From Psoroptes ovis (taxonomy: Eukaryota; Arthropoda; Arachnida; Sarcoptiformes; Psoroptidae), in the NCBI GenBank assembly GCA_002943765.1, contig PQWQ01000025.1, positions 372,001 through 436,000 of the forward strand: DNA of 64,000 nt, in the 5' to 3' direction. Of this stretch, positions 55,686 to 64,000 are shown one piece after another. The position numbers were made by a program, and so were the translations under genes. Positions within the stretch are counted from its first letter, which is position 1. Every line of letters begins with the position of its first letter. A model generated the notes under the pieces. That model was given only the letters and a program-made list of their open reading frames with translations, did no database searches and was not told the origin of the DNA.

Positions 55686-58600
55686 TTACACAGCGGTATC
55701 ATCTACTTCTGGGCTATTTGATCCTTGTGATCTAGCTTGATTTTCCAACTCGATGAATTCTTGCGATCGTTCTAATATTTTTCTCTTCTTCTTTGTCAAT
55801 TTTATCCTTCTCAATATTACGATGAGTACACCAGCGATAATAATCAATAAACAGACTCCTGTTGGAATAAGCATCAACCATTTATTAAAACGATCTTCTT
55901 CAGGTTCATCAAGATTATTCATTTCCGCTAGTAATTGATCTATGTTTTTCGTTTGGATCGAATAATTATAAATTCCACTGTATAAGTTTTTCCCAATCAA
56001 TTCGTTTTCATACAAATGGAATGAATGATTTCCCAGCGTTTTGCGTACTGATGGTCTGTGATGGAAACTTCCAGCGATAAACTCCTTCTTCTGTGGGATT
56101 TTATAAATTTTGTTTTCGCATTCACTTGTTATGTTTTCGATCGTTATCAATTGTTTGTAACAATATACAAAAATAAATTTATTGTTATAATGAATTTGTA
56201 GTTCTTCTTGATTGAATTTTGATTTTGTTTCACAAAATTTCTTTACCCATAATTTTTCGATTTCATCATCCTCTTGACAGCTTGTTGGTTTATTTATAAT
56301 AAAACTTTCTGAACGTTTCTTATGATGAGGATGTAAATGGAGTCTTTTTACGCAATCTTTTTCTAGATTATACAGCATGTATCGTGGGCCACTGTATTCG
56401 TACATACAAAATTTATCTTCTTGTTGTTTATATAAAGTAAAGGGATGGCTTTCATATACAATTAATTCGTCATACGGTTGAGGTTGTATAAATTCCAAAA
56501 TTAAATCGGAATGTGATGACAAATCACATCCAACGAATTCCCATTGTTCATATTTATCTTCGGAGGTAACGATTCCGGGAAACAATAATTCAAATTCTAT
56601 TGGGATTATACCACGAGCCAATTCATTAAAGAATTTTTTCAGATTTTGACTGATAGTCACCATTTGTGATCCCACCATAAGGTCATAATGTAGACCATCT
56701 ATTAAATCTTCCATGGTTTTTCTGTTGTTCATTTGTATTTCGCCCATCTTATCCAACTTGTCCACCATTTCTTTCAATATTTCTTTTTGAGAGTTCATTA
56801 AAACCTTGATTTGTTCTTGCTGTTTTCTTTGTGTTTCTTTCAATGACTTTATTTTCTTTCGTTCAAACCAATTAGTTACAAATCCAACTATCGTTTGTCC
56901 AATATGTAATACCTTATCGTAATTTTCGAATAAGAATTTCGTACCTTTTAAAATACTTCCAACAAATCTTTTTCTTCGCCGGTTTTCTTCCATAAAGTCA
57001 TCATATGTTATATTAATCTTATCGCAATTTTTATTTATTGTTTCCATTATCCAGAAATCATATCTTGCGTTACATTCAAAACGTCTATCCGTTCTTTTAA
57101 GGATACTACATGGATTTACTAAACGAATATAATAATAGGTATTAACTAATTCTTTTGTGATAGTATGATCGGTTTTTTCCCAAACAATAGGATCTGCGAC
57201 GGAGGGTTCATATTTCCCATTAGCTAGGTGTATCAGCATTAGTGAAGTCAATAGCACCATATTACACGGATGAAATTTTGGCTTGACTTGGGAAATGTGA
57301 ACTTTTTCTAATTTTCCCTTCTTCTGGATTTTCAGCATTGTATTCCCTTCTTTATCGACCACTGGAAACGGGCCTTCAAATCTTGCGTCCAATTTTTTCC
57401 GGTTCAAAGCGTTTCCTTTGGAGACATACACTTCGTCGATTATTTCCAATGGTAATTCTTTTCTTGTTTCATCATATTTTTTCTTATTTTTTTCATGCAT
57501 TAAATTTGAATTTTGAAAAGCAATTTTTCGTGCTTCTACTACTTCCTCCGGTCCTAATATTTTTTCAGCATCATACCCTGTCAACAGAAATAATGGGGAA
57601 TACTTTGTGACACTATGAATGGTTTTATTGTATTCTTCAGCTGCTTTTGCAGCATGCGTTGCCCAGGATAAAGTCCTTTTTTCTTTAGATGTTTCGTATA
57701 TTTTATGACGGATTCGATCGCAAATTGTTTGGTTTACACGTTCGACGATCCCATTACTGGAAGGATGATCCCTCGGGATAAACATAATACCTATGTTGTT
57801 CCTCTTTAAGTACGTTTTGAATTCGGTTCCTTTTATTGCCGGATATTGGTCAGCAATAATCAATTTTGGTTTCGTTACGCTTTGAATTTTTTTGACCAAA
57901 TTTATCATATCTTTTGCCGTCTGCGTCTTTGAACAAATAATCCATATAAATCTTGTAAAAGCATCGATTGCTAGATGTAAAAATCGTTTATTTGATCCAA
58001 AACTTTGGAATCCTCCTATTGTGTCGATATGGATGATTTCGAATGGTAATTTCGCTGGTCCTATTTGACCCATAAATCCAAAACGATAAGAGTTTTTCTT
58101 GGTGATATTACACACCTCACAATTTTGCACCACTTTTTTAATGATCTTCATAATATCTGGGGTGTAATATCTTCTGGAATAATGCTCGTATAAATGGACT
58201 GAGCCTATATGGCCAAATTCGTGATGAGTTCGTCTGAGTTCGTTTTCCGCTTCCTCTTTTGGGATGAAGATTTGTTCAAAATTCTTTTTCTTTCGATAAA
58301 TAATTCCATTTTTTTCATAGCATTTATTCAACTGTTTCGGATTATAATTTTTTTGAATTGCCATAATTTTATCAGTATCTTCCCAAAGATTTGTAAACAT
58401 GATCATCGGAGCTTTAGCCATTTCTTCTAAATCATGGATCGGATGGCGTGAGAGGTAATCGGCTTCTTGATTATCAACGCCCTTTCTGTACACAATATTA
58501 AATTGATACGAGCTTAGCCGCAAAGCCCAATTGAACAACCTTGTTTTCGGCTTTTTTATTTTTTTCAGGCTTTCCAACGGTTTGTGATCAGTAACGATAG

Positions 58601-61600
58601 TGAAATTTTGTCCAACTAACCAATAATGCCAATATTCTACCGCTTCAAGAATTGCTAAGCATTCTAATTCAGATGCTGAATATCTTTGTTGATATGGCAG
58701 CAACTTTTTTGAAAAGTAAGCGACAGGATATTCTTGTTCATTGGGATGAATTTGTTTCAATACCGCACCAATACCTTTTAAACTTGCATCTGTGTAAATT
58801 TTAATTTCAAATTTAGGATTGAACAATTTTAAAATAGGTTCTTTGATAAGCAAGTTTTTCAAATTTTCAAATTCTTTTTGTTGATTTTCGGTCCATTCCC
58901 ATTTCTGATTTTTCTTCAATAATTCCGTTAGATAATACGTCTTTTCCGCTCTATTTGGAATGAATTTATGGTAATAATTAATTTTGCCAAGAAATCCCCT
59001 CAAATCTTTCAAATTCTTAGGTGGTTCTGCTTTTACTATTGCTTCAATATTTGATCTGCATGGAGCAATTCCATGTTCAGAGATCTTATGTCCCAAAAAT
59101 ATAATAGATTTCATACCAAAGATACATTTCGACAATTTTAATTTTATATTTTCTTTCAACAAAACGTTCATTACATTATCCAAATGCGTAAGATGTTCCT
59201 TCTTTGTTCTTGAGAAAATAATAATGTCATCAATATAGTTGTGACAGTACATGTGTAGATTATTTCTTTTTATTAATGACCATATGATTCTTTGGAAAAT
59301 CATCGGAGCGTTTTTTAATCCAAATGGGAGTCTTTTCCATTGATACTGGTCGTATTTTGTCACAAATCCTGTTTTACCACGATCATCGGGATCTATCATC
59401 ACATGATAGTATCCTTGGCTAATATCTAAAGTTGTAAAATACGTCGAATTTATTAAGCGTTCATCAATATCTGATATTTTCGGCATGGGATAATGTTCTA
59501 CAATTGTTACGTCATTCAATTTTCGATAATCAACACATAATCTTGTTTTTTTTCCTTCGTCTTTCTTATCAACCAGTACTATTGGAAAACAGAATGGTGA
59601 GTTTGATGGTTCAATAACATCCATTTTCAATAACCGGTCAATTTCTTTATCGATTATTTCCTGGTCCATCGCTGTACAGGGGTAAGGACGGCATGTGATC
59701 GGTATTTCATTTGATAGATGAATTTGTGCCATTTCGTTTTTTATACATCCAATATCTTCTTTATTTTTAGCAAAAACATCTTTGTACTTTTTCAATAATT
59801 TTCCTATATCGTGGTCTTCAACGTCCTTTTCTTTACCTTGACCAATATTAATTTTTACTTTCCATTTGTTTTCATCTTCTGGAATAATACTTATTCCAAA
59901 ACTTCGCATTGCATCCCTGCCTAAAGCGATTATATCTTTTTCATGCGGCACCACATAAAATTTAACTTCATGTTCAATATTTTCAATTTTTACTGTTGTC
60001 GTACATATGCCTTTTATATGAACATTTGATCCCAGAGTGATTATATTTTCGTTTGATGGTTTTTCTTTTAGCAACAGTTTTTTGACATACATTGGTGTTA
60101 TGAAGCTGATGTTTGCTCCGCTATCAATCATGAGTTCTTGTTCAAAACCATTTACTTGGGCTTTCACTACCACTGGTTCTTCCAAATCTTTTCTTTTAGC
60201 CATATCTGTTGTTTCCGTCTTTGCCATCATCATGTGGAGCATATTTGATTCTAAATTTGATAGACCAATTAACTCATCTTCCATTGTCTGGACTTCATAA
60301 TCATCGGGTTTTGTATTTTTCATTTCTTTTCTTTCATTTGTATCGGAATTTTGTTGAACTTGCGACCTCATATCATTACTTGTTGTATTCATGGTTTCGC
60401 ACACATAACTTTCTTTAACTTTTGTTCTTGGTGTATTTGATTGGCGTTGTGGGTATTCAATCATCTTTCTTTGTGGAGACGTAATCGATCGATAATTTCC
60501 TTTGTTAACATTAGATTGATTTGTCCATCTTGGATTGTCTTGCTGAGGTGTTTGGCACAGAATTTCATGATGGCCACCTCTACAAATCCTACATACTCGT
60601 TCTGAACCACAGTTACTCATACGATGTCCTTTTTCTAAACATCTGATGCACAAATTTTTTTCCCAAATTATATTTCTTTTGGTCTTCAACGGTATTCTAG
60701 CGCGGCAATCAACAGATGTATGCGTTGGACTACTACAAAAGTAACAATAGGTTGACCGTGTATTTTGTCTCTGTGGACTTGTTTTAACAATTGGACCACA
60801 ACTCAGGAAATCATCAAAAAGATTATGATCTTCTCTTCTGCTTCTAGCCAATTTATGTTCTTTTTCCAATACTTCGACAATGGTACTTAGATCAGTTTCA
60901 CTAACACAACCCAATTTACTAACGATTTCATATGTCAATTTTTGATAGATGATTCTTTTGAATTGATACGTGTAAGCGGGATTAATATTGACCTTCGTCA
61001 TTAATTTTTCAGTTTTCTTTATGTCTTCCAATATTCGTTCCATACCCATTATATCGAAATTATTTGTCAACTTTGGAAGACTTCTTAACTGTTGAGCTAT
61101 ATGTAAAACGACTTCATACGGATCATAAAATTTTTCACGCAATATAGTTTTGACCTTATCGTAGTCGTCTTCATCGCCCATACTATTTATAAGTTGTCGA
61201 CTTGGTCCATCTAATTTTTCAGCAATTATATCGATTTTTCGTTGCGGGGGTAAACAGCTAAGGTCTAAAAGTGATGTTAGACTTTCGAAAAATTTCCGAA
61301 AATCTAAAAATTTCCCCGAAAATGGTTTAATTTTTTCAATTTCTTTTAGAATAAATTTTTCAGGCATCGTTTTTGGTTCAGCTTCGGTTGTCATTGTGAT
61401 TGTTTCCTGTTGAACTTGTTGATTAGTTATATTTGACTTACTTGGTTCATTTTTAGCTTTAGTTGCGTCGTCTTGGATGGTCATTTCAAATATATTTATT
61501 TTTTTGATGTCCTGCTTTGTTTTGTCGGCCACTTCGTATATTTTATCAAGTTTCTGATGATAATCTGTATTGATCAATTCATATTTTTCGGAATCAAACG

Positions 61601-61817
61601 GAAGTCCATGTTCACGTCCATAATCTGCTGATGCTTTGAATTTGGCTCGATAGTCTGCGACTCTCTTCGCTAATTCCAATGTTTTCTTTACCAAATCGTA
61701 AGCATCAATCGTTTTTTCGTTAATTTGGTTAAATACTTCAGTTATCATTCGCCTAATAACTGGCTTCTCTTTCTCCAATTCCTGGAGATTCTTCGTCAAA
61801 ACGTCGGAGGTACTCAT
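55686..61817 (-). CDS. Gag-Pol-Env polyprotein of a Ty3/gypsy-type retroelement
   Basis: 2043 residues in one frame. Gag (1 to about 520) has a coiled N-terminus, a DUF1759-like core (IKPFSGKFLDFRKFFESL) and three zinc-knuckle units at 355-420 (CYFC..H..C, CIRCLEKGHRMSNC, CRICRGGHHEILC). Protease has DSGA near 564. Reverse transcriptase carries VDYRKLN, LDISQGYYHV and YIDD near 859, then RNase H (YTDAS). Integrase has the H..H..CxxC finger and D,D-35-E residues in HIDTIG (about 1262), ADQYP (about 1323) and NGIVERV (about 1355). From about 1519 an Env-like part follows: hydrophobic start, a furin-type RRRKR at about 1611 before a hydrophobic FVGSILKG stretch (Baculo_F/errantivirus style), a helical region, and a membrane segment near 1980-2000. 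Gag, Pol and Env would normally be separated by frameshift or splicing; here all are in frame. Confidence 0.9.
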   Translation of the reverse strand: MSTSDVLTKNLQELEKEKPVIRRMITEVFNQINEKTIDAYDLVKKTLELAKRVADYRAKFKASADYGREHGLPFDSEKYELINTDYHQKLDKIYEVADKTKQDIKKINIFEMTIQDDATKAKNEPSKSNITNQQVQQETITMTTEAEPKTMPEKFILKEIEKIKPFSGKFLDFRKFFESLTSLLDLSCLPPQRKIDIIAEKLDGPSRQLINSMGDEDDYDKVKTILREKFYDPYEVVLHIAQQLRSLPKLTNNFDIMGMERILEDIKKTEKLMTKVNINPAYTYQFKRIIYQKLTYEIVSKLGCVSETDLSTIVEVLEKEHKLARSRREDHNLFDDFLSCGPIVKTSPQRQNTRSTYCYFCSSPTHTSVDCRARIPLKTKRNIIWEKNLCIRCLEKGHRMSNCGSERVCRICRGGHHEILCQTPQQDNPRWTNQSNVNKGNYRSITSPQRKMIEYPQRQSNTPRTKVKESYVCETMNTTSNDMRSQVQQNSDTNERKEMKNTKPDDYEVQTMEDELIGLSNLESNMLHMMMAKTETTDMAKRKDLEEPVVVKAQVNGFEQELMIDSGANISFITPMYVKKLLLKEKPSNENIITLGSNVHIKGICTTTVKIENIEHEVKFYVVPHEKDIIALGRDAMRSFGISIIPEDENKWKVKINIGQGKEKDVEDHDIGKLLKKYKDVFAKNKEDIGCIKNEMAQIHLSNEIPITCRPYPCTAMDQEIIDKEIDRLLKMDVIEPSNSPFCFPIVLVDKKDEGKKTRLCVDYRKLNDVTIVEHYPMPKISDIDERLINSTYFTTLDISQGYYHVMIDPDDRGKTGFVTKYDQYQWKRLPFGLKNAPMIFQRIIWSLIKRNNLHMYCHNYIDDIIIFSRTKKEHLTHLDNVMNVLLKENIKLKLSKCIFGMKSIIFLGHKISEHGIAPCRSNIEAIVKAEPPKNLKDLRGFLGKINYYHKFIPNRAEKTYYLTELLKKNQKWEWTENQQKEFENLKNLLIKEPILKLFNPKFEIKIYTDASLKGIGAVLKQIHPNEQEYPVAYFSKKLLPYQQRYSASELECLAILEAVEYWHYWLVGQNFTIVTDHKPLESLKKIKKPKTRLFNWALRLSSYQFNIVYRKGVDNQEADYLSRHPIHDLEEMAKAPMIMFTNLWEDTDKIMAIQKNYNPKQLNKCYEKNGIIYRKKKNFEQIFIPKEEAENELRRTHHEFGHIGSVHLYEHYSRRYYTPDIMKIIKKVVQNCEVCNITKKNSYRFGFMGQIGPAKLPFEIIHIDTIGGFQSFGSNKRFLHLAIDAFTRFIWIICSKTQTAKDMINLVKKIQSVTKPKLIIADQYPAIKGTEFKTYLKRNNIGIMFIPRDHPSSNGIVERVNQTICDRIRHKIYETSKEKRTLSWATHAAKAAEEYNKTIHSVTKYSPLFLLTGYDAEKILGPEEVVEARKIAFQNSNLMHEKNKKKYDETRKELPLEIIDEVYVSKGNALNRKKLDARFEGPFPVVDKEGNTMLKIQKKGKLEKVHISQVKPKFHPCNMVLLTSLMLIHLANGKYEPSVADPIVWEKTDHTITKELVNTYYYIRLVNPCSILKRTDRRFECNARYDFWIMETINKNCDKINITYDDFMEENRRRKRFVGSILKGTKFLFENYDKVLHIGQTIVGFVTNWFERKKIKSLKETQRKQQEQIKVLMNSQKEILKEMVDKLDKMGEIQMNNRKTMEDLIDGLHYDLMVGSQMVTISQNLKKFFNELARGIIPIEFELLFPGIVTSEDKYEQWEFVGCDLSSHSDLILEFIQPQPYDELIVYESHPFTLYKQQEDKFCMYEYSGPRYMLYNLEKDCVKRLHLHPHHKKRSESFIINKPTSCQEDDEIEKLWVKKFCETKSKFNQEELQIHYNNKFIFVYCYKQLITIENITSECENKIYKIPQKKEFIAGSFHHRPSVRKTLGNHSFHLYENELIGKNLYSGIYNYSIQTKNIDQLLAEMNNLDEPEEDRFNKWLMLIPTGVCLLIIIAGVLIVILRRIKLTKKKRKILERSQEFIELENQARSQGSNSPEVDDTAV

Positions 61818-61854
61818 CTTATTAATATTTTGTAATGTTCAATCTTGCTGGCTT

Positions 61855-61964
61855 ATAAGATATACGTGGTGGGAAACGCAATTTTGGTTGAATTTAAGTT
61901 TATTTTCGTGAAAAAAGAAAGTTAAATTCAACCAAAATTGCGTTTCCCACCACGTATATCTTAT
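61855..61964. repeat. Fold-back palindrome replacing the 5' LTR
   Basis: 43-bp arms (61855-61897 and 61922-61964) are exact reverse complements around a 24-bp centre. The left arm equals 55177-55219 in direct orientation (the normal LTR end). The right arm plus centre equals the reverse complement of 55177-55243. Confidence 0.9.
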
Positions 61965-61970
61965 ATACAT
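61965..61970. other. Target-site duplication, right (ATACAT)
   Basis: Immediately follows the right terminus ATATCTTAT. Matches 55171-55176. Confidence 0.85.
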
Positions 61971-62009
61971 TTGAATATTTTCTATTTAAAGATGTTTTCA
62001 TTATTTCTA

Positions 62010-62091
62010 TTAGGTTGTCCGGAAAGTTCATTCGGCTTATTCAATAGAGTTGCTCACGGAAAATTGGTCAAAACTTTACGGACAACCTAAA
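62010..62091 (-). repeat. MITE copy 34
   Basis: The left end is TTAGGTTGTCCGGAAAG and the right end CTTTACGGACAACCTAA. It lies 40 bp outside the retroelement's right end. Confidence 0.86.
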
Positions 62092-62454
62092 TATTTTCAT
62101 TCATTTTCAATGAATTACAATTTTCGATGTTTCGATGACTCAATGTTTGTTTTTAATTTGTTTTTTTTCTTTGGTTTGTTTATCGTTGTTTGGTTGGTTG
62201 ATGTCTAAGATGTTTTTAATGTTGCAAATGTTGACATTGATCAATTTGTTCAGTTTGCTCAATGCATTGAATAAATGAATCAATGAATGAATGTAAGAAT
62301 GTGAACAACCGAACAATTTTATTTCAATGATTTAAGTTGATATTTTGTTGCAGGTAAACAGCAGATAATCGATTAATTTACAAGATTGTATGTGTTACAA
62401 GCCTATTACGCGTGGGTAGATTGAGAAAAAATTGATTTTTTGAATTAAAATATA

Positions 62455-62536
62455 TTAAGGTTGTCCGAAAAGTTTATTCCGCTTAATCAATAGAATTGTT
62501 CATGAAAATCGGCCAAAACTTTTCGGACAACCTAAA
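62455..62536 (-). repeat. MITE copy 35
   Basis: The left end is TTAAGGTTGTCCGAAAAG and the right end TTTTCGGACAACCTAAAATA. Confidence 0.86.
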
Positions 62537-63116
62537 ATATTGATATGAATAAAGTTAATTTATACAAACTTTTTTCTTTTGCGCGACATTTTTATAATAA
62601 TAATAATTGAGAAAATGATAATGATTTTCGATTGATATTTTGAATTTTGAAATTTTTCATAGAATTCACTTTATTGATGATAATTTGCCGATAAATAATT
62701 CGGCATTGATTGCCGACCAAAGTTGCCATAATGTTTGAAAATTGATTTCGTCGAATTGATTTCTTGTGATTCTCTCGAAATTTTTCGAGCAAATTCCATA
62801 GATTTCATTTGATTTCAGCCAAAATAGAAATTAATTTCCTGAATCAAAAAAAAAAAAAAAAAAAAAATTCCCTGGAAAAAAAATTGAAATAAGAAAAATT
62901 AATAAGAAAAAAAAATCAAATTATCGAACTTGTTTTACATGGAAACTTGTCGGCTTTGTATGTATGTATACAAGGCGATTGCACTCAAGGCTATACATAT
63001 TGTACAGTTGTACGCGTACCAAAAATCGGTCGAATTCCAAGAGTTGTTTGGTGGTTGATTTCGAAATTCATTGTTTGGTATAATTTCAGCCAAAATTTTG
63101 ACCAATTTCAATAAAA

Positions 63117-63344
63117 ATGCTTCGCAGTTTCATCATATTTTCAGCTGGCATTTATACCGGTATCTACCTACAACAAAATCATTCGAATGATTTACCGAAA
63201 TTGAGCTCACCTGAAGATTTGTTGGAGCGATTTCACCGTTTTTACATGGATTACATGGATGAACATTGGCGAAAATATCGGCACCACAAAAGTTCGAAGC
63301 ATCGGTCATCATCCAAAGACACTAATGATGATCCATTTGATTAG
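63117..63344 (+). CDS. STMP1: STMP1-like short transmembrane mitochondrial protein
   Basis: 75 residues, one exon, starting ATGCTTCGC. The N-terminal pattern MLRSFIIFSAGIYTGIYLQQ followed by PKL resembles STMP1/DUF4535 micropeptides (hydrophobic glycine-bearing helix, YLxQN, then a Pro-Lys turn and amphipathic helix), which sit in the mitochondrial inner membrane near respiratory complexes. Vertebrate STMP1 is about 47 residues. This one adds a basic, His/Lys/Ser-rich tail (HWRKYRHHKSSKHRSSSK) and a DDPFD end. The family call rests on about 25 residues, so moderate confidence. Confidence 0.55.
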   Translation: MLRSFIIFSAGIYTGIYLQQNHSNDLPKLSSPEDLLERFHRFYMDYMDEHWRKYRHHKSSKHRSSSKDTNDDPFD

Positions 63345-63516
63345 GGACTGATTGATGCGAAGACGTGATAGGACAATGAACAAATGAGAACAATGAGAAC
63401 AAATAACAAAGAAAATTTGGGCGCAAAAATTCCGCAGAAAAAAAAGTTCGAAAATTCGAAAAAACTATTTCGACACAAATGATTGAATTAAAAAAAAATA
63501 GAAACGGACACTGTCA

Positions 63517-63533
63517 AGTGCTGCCATCTGTCG
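63517..63533 (-). promoter_or_regulatory. CTCF-like motif between STMP1-like and Ig-domain genes
   Basis: The minus strand reads CGACAGATGGCAGCACT. AGATGGCAGCAC is a common CTCF core form. It sits about 95-110 bp upstream of the Ig gene's start codon, as the site at 4621 does for SIL1. Confidence 0.45.
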
Positions 63534-63627
63534 ATTTTCAAAATAACTATTTGTGTACCAATTTCTATTTTTTTATATCTGTTTCCTTGATTTTCTAATT
63601 TTTGAAATTTAAAATTATAATTAAAAA

Positions 63628-64000
63628 ATGCAATTAATTATGATAATAATTACAATAATTCAATTGTTAATCAATTCAGCTGCAAGTGAATCAACGTCGT
63701 ATTTAAACATTGTAAATGATGAAGGTGAAATATTGAATGAATCAGCCGTAGGACCGTTTGAGCCCGGTTCAAATTTGAATTTAAGCTGTTTAACCGACGG
63801 TAATTCAACATTGAAATGGTACCAAATGGCCTTGGACACTGGTCAAATCATTGATTTAAACAGCTCGATCAACATCGATAATCAATTCGATACCAAATAT
63901 CGATTGCAGCTGAAGAATCTTTCATCAACCGTGTCTTCTTGGCGATATTATTGTCAGTCATCGATTTTCAAAAAAACCTGGGTACAAATCGTCGTAAATC
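63628..64000 (+). CDS. Immunoglobulin-domain secreted or receptor protein (5' part)
   Basis: Open from ATG at 63628 to the window end (124 codons, 3' end missing). Signal peptide MQLIMIIITIIQLLINSAAS, then one Ig-like domain: Cys in NLNLSCLTDG, Trp in TLKWYQ and the second Cys in WRYYCQS, spaced as in a V- or I-set fold, with several N-glycosylation sequons (NLS, NSS, NLS). What follows is unknown; an Ig-rich receptor tyrosine kinase or cell adhesion protein is possible. The start is the first ATG after in-frame stops and gives a proper signal peptide. Confidence 0.75.
   Translation, partial: MQLIMIIITIIQLLINSAASESTSYLNIVNDEGEILNESAVGPFEPGSNLNLSCLTDGNSTLKWYQMALDTGQIIDLNSSINIDNQFDTKYRLQLKNLSSTVSSWRYYCQSSIFKKTWVQIVVN

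Larger units (their letters stand above)
55177..61964 (-). mobile_element. Env-bearing LTR-class retroelement with inverted termini
   Basis: 6788 bp between exact 6-bp target-site duplications, transcribed leftward. In element order it has: a 70-bp inverted copy of the R-U5 end (61964-61895), only the last 43 bp of an LTR (61897-61855), a leader of about 37 nt, a single gag-pol-env frame (61817-55686), a polypurine tract, and a full-length candidate 3' LTR (55609-55177). The first 70 bp at each end (55177-55246 and 61895-61964) are exact reverse complements. No stop or frameshift interrupts the coding region and no MITE has inserted, so it is young. The 5' LTR promoter region (U3) is missing. 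Confidence 0.85.
61971..63116. other. Intergenic region between the retroelement and the STMP1-like gene
   Basis: Two MITEs, then A-rich sequence with a poly-A run near 62848. No gene evident. Confidence 0.5.

Noticed and set aside
57338..60418. Plus-strand frames of 69-90 codons within the retroelement
   Set aside because: They are antisense shadows of the gag-pol-env frame.

Overview
The window looks like nuclear DNA of a small arthropod, most likely an acariform (astigmatan) mite. It is AT-rich, coding introns are mostly 60-160 bp with GT..AG ends, proteins are full of poly-Q/N/T/D tracts, and the recognisable genes are single-copy animal genes (SIL1, otubain, FCF1, EHD, sarcalumenin). 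The species call is inference from gene content and style only.

Layout. 1-18.3 kb is gene-dense: the 3' end of a MyTH4-FERM (myosin XV-like) gene; a small orphan with a triplicated SDYEHIF-type motif; an SDR dehydrogenase (minus); SIL1 (plus); a 13-finger C2H2 protein; otubain (minus) head-to-head with FCF1; a minus-strand gene that is only the DNA-binding half of a Tc1/mariner transposase; and an EHD/Past1 ATPase. 18.66-25.81 kb is a 7.15-kb minisatellite of about 200 units of 36 bp. 29.8-36.6 kb is a 12-exon sarcalumenin gene, a lumenal relative of EHD, so two EHD-family genes flank the satellite in the same orientation. 37.6-48.7 kb (minus) holds two large low-complexity exons with compatible splice phases, probably one gene with an 8.6-kb intron and a C-terminal membrane anchor. 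48.7-55.2 kb is gene-poor. 55.18-61.96 kb is a complete retroelement with one 2043-codon gag-pol-env frame. 63.1-64 kb has an STMP1-like micropeptide gene and the start of an immunoglobulin-domain secreted or receptor protein that runs off the window.

Mobile DNA. About 35 copies of one ~82-bp MITE with TIRs of the form GGTTGTCCGAAAAGTT, flanked by TA, lie in introns and intergenic DNA. They are densest at 38.5-55.1 kb and absent from the satellite and from the retroelement. The retroelement is the most unusual object. It is bounded by a 70-bp inverted repeat and an exact 6-bp target-site duplication instead of two LTRs: its 5' LTR is replaced by a fold-back of the R-U5 end, as expected if minus-strand strong-stop DNA had self-primed and the product had then been integrated.

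Functional links are modest: EHD and sarcalumenin share a dynamin-like G domain; SIL1 and sarcalumenin act in the ER/SR lumen; otubain and FCF1 share a promoter region; three gene-boundary sites share an AGTG..GCCATCT word matching the CTCF core.
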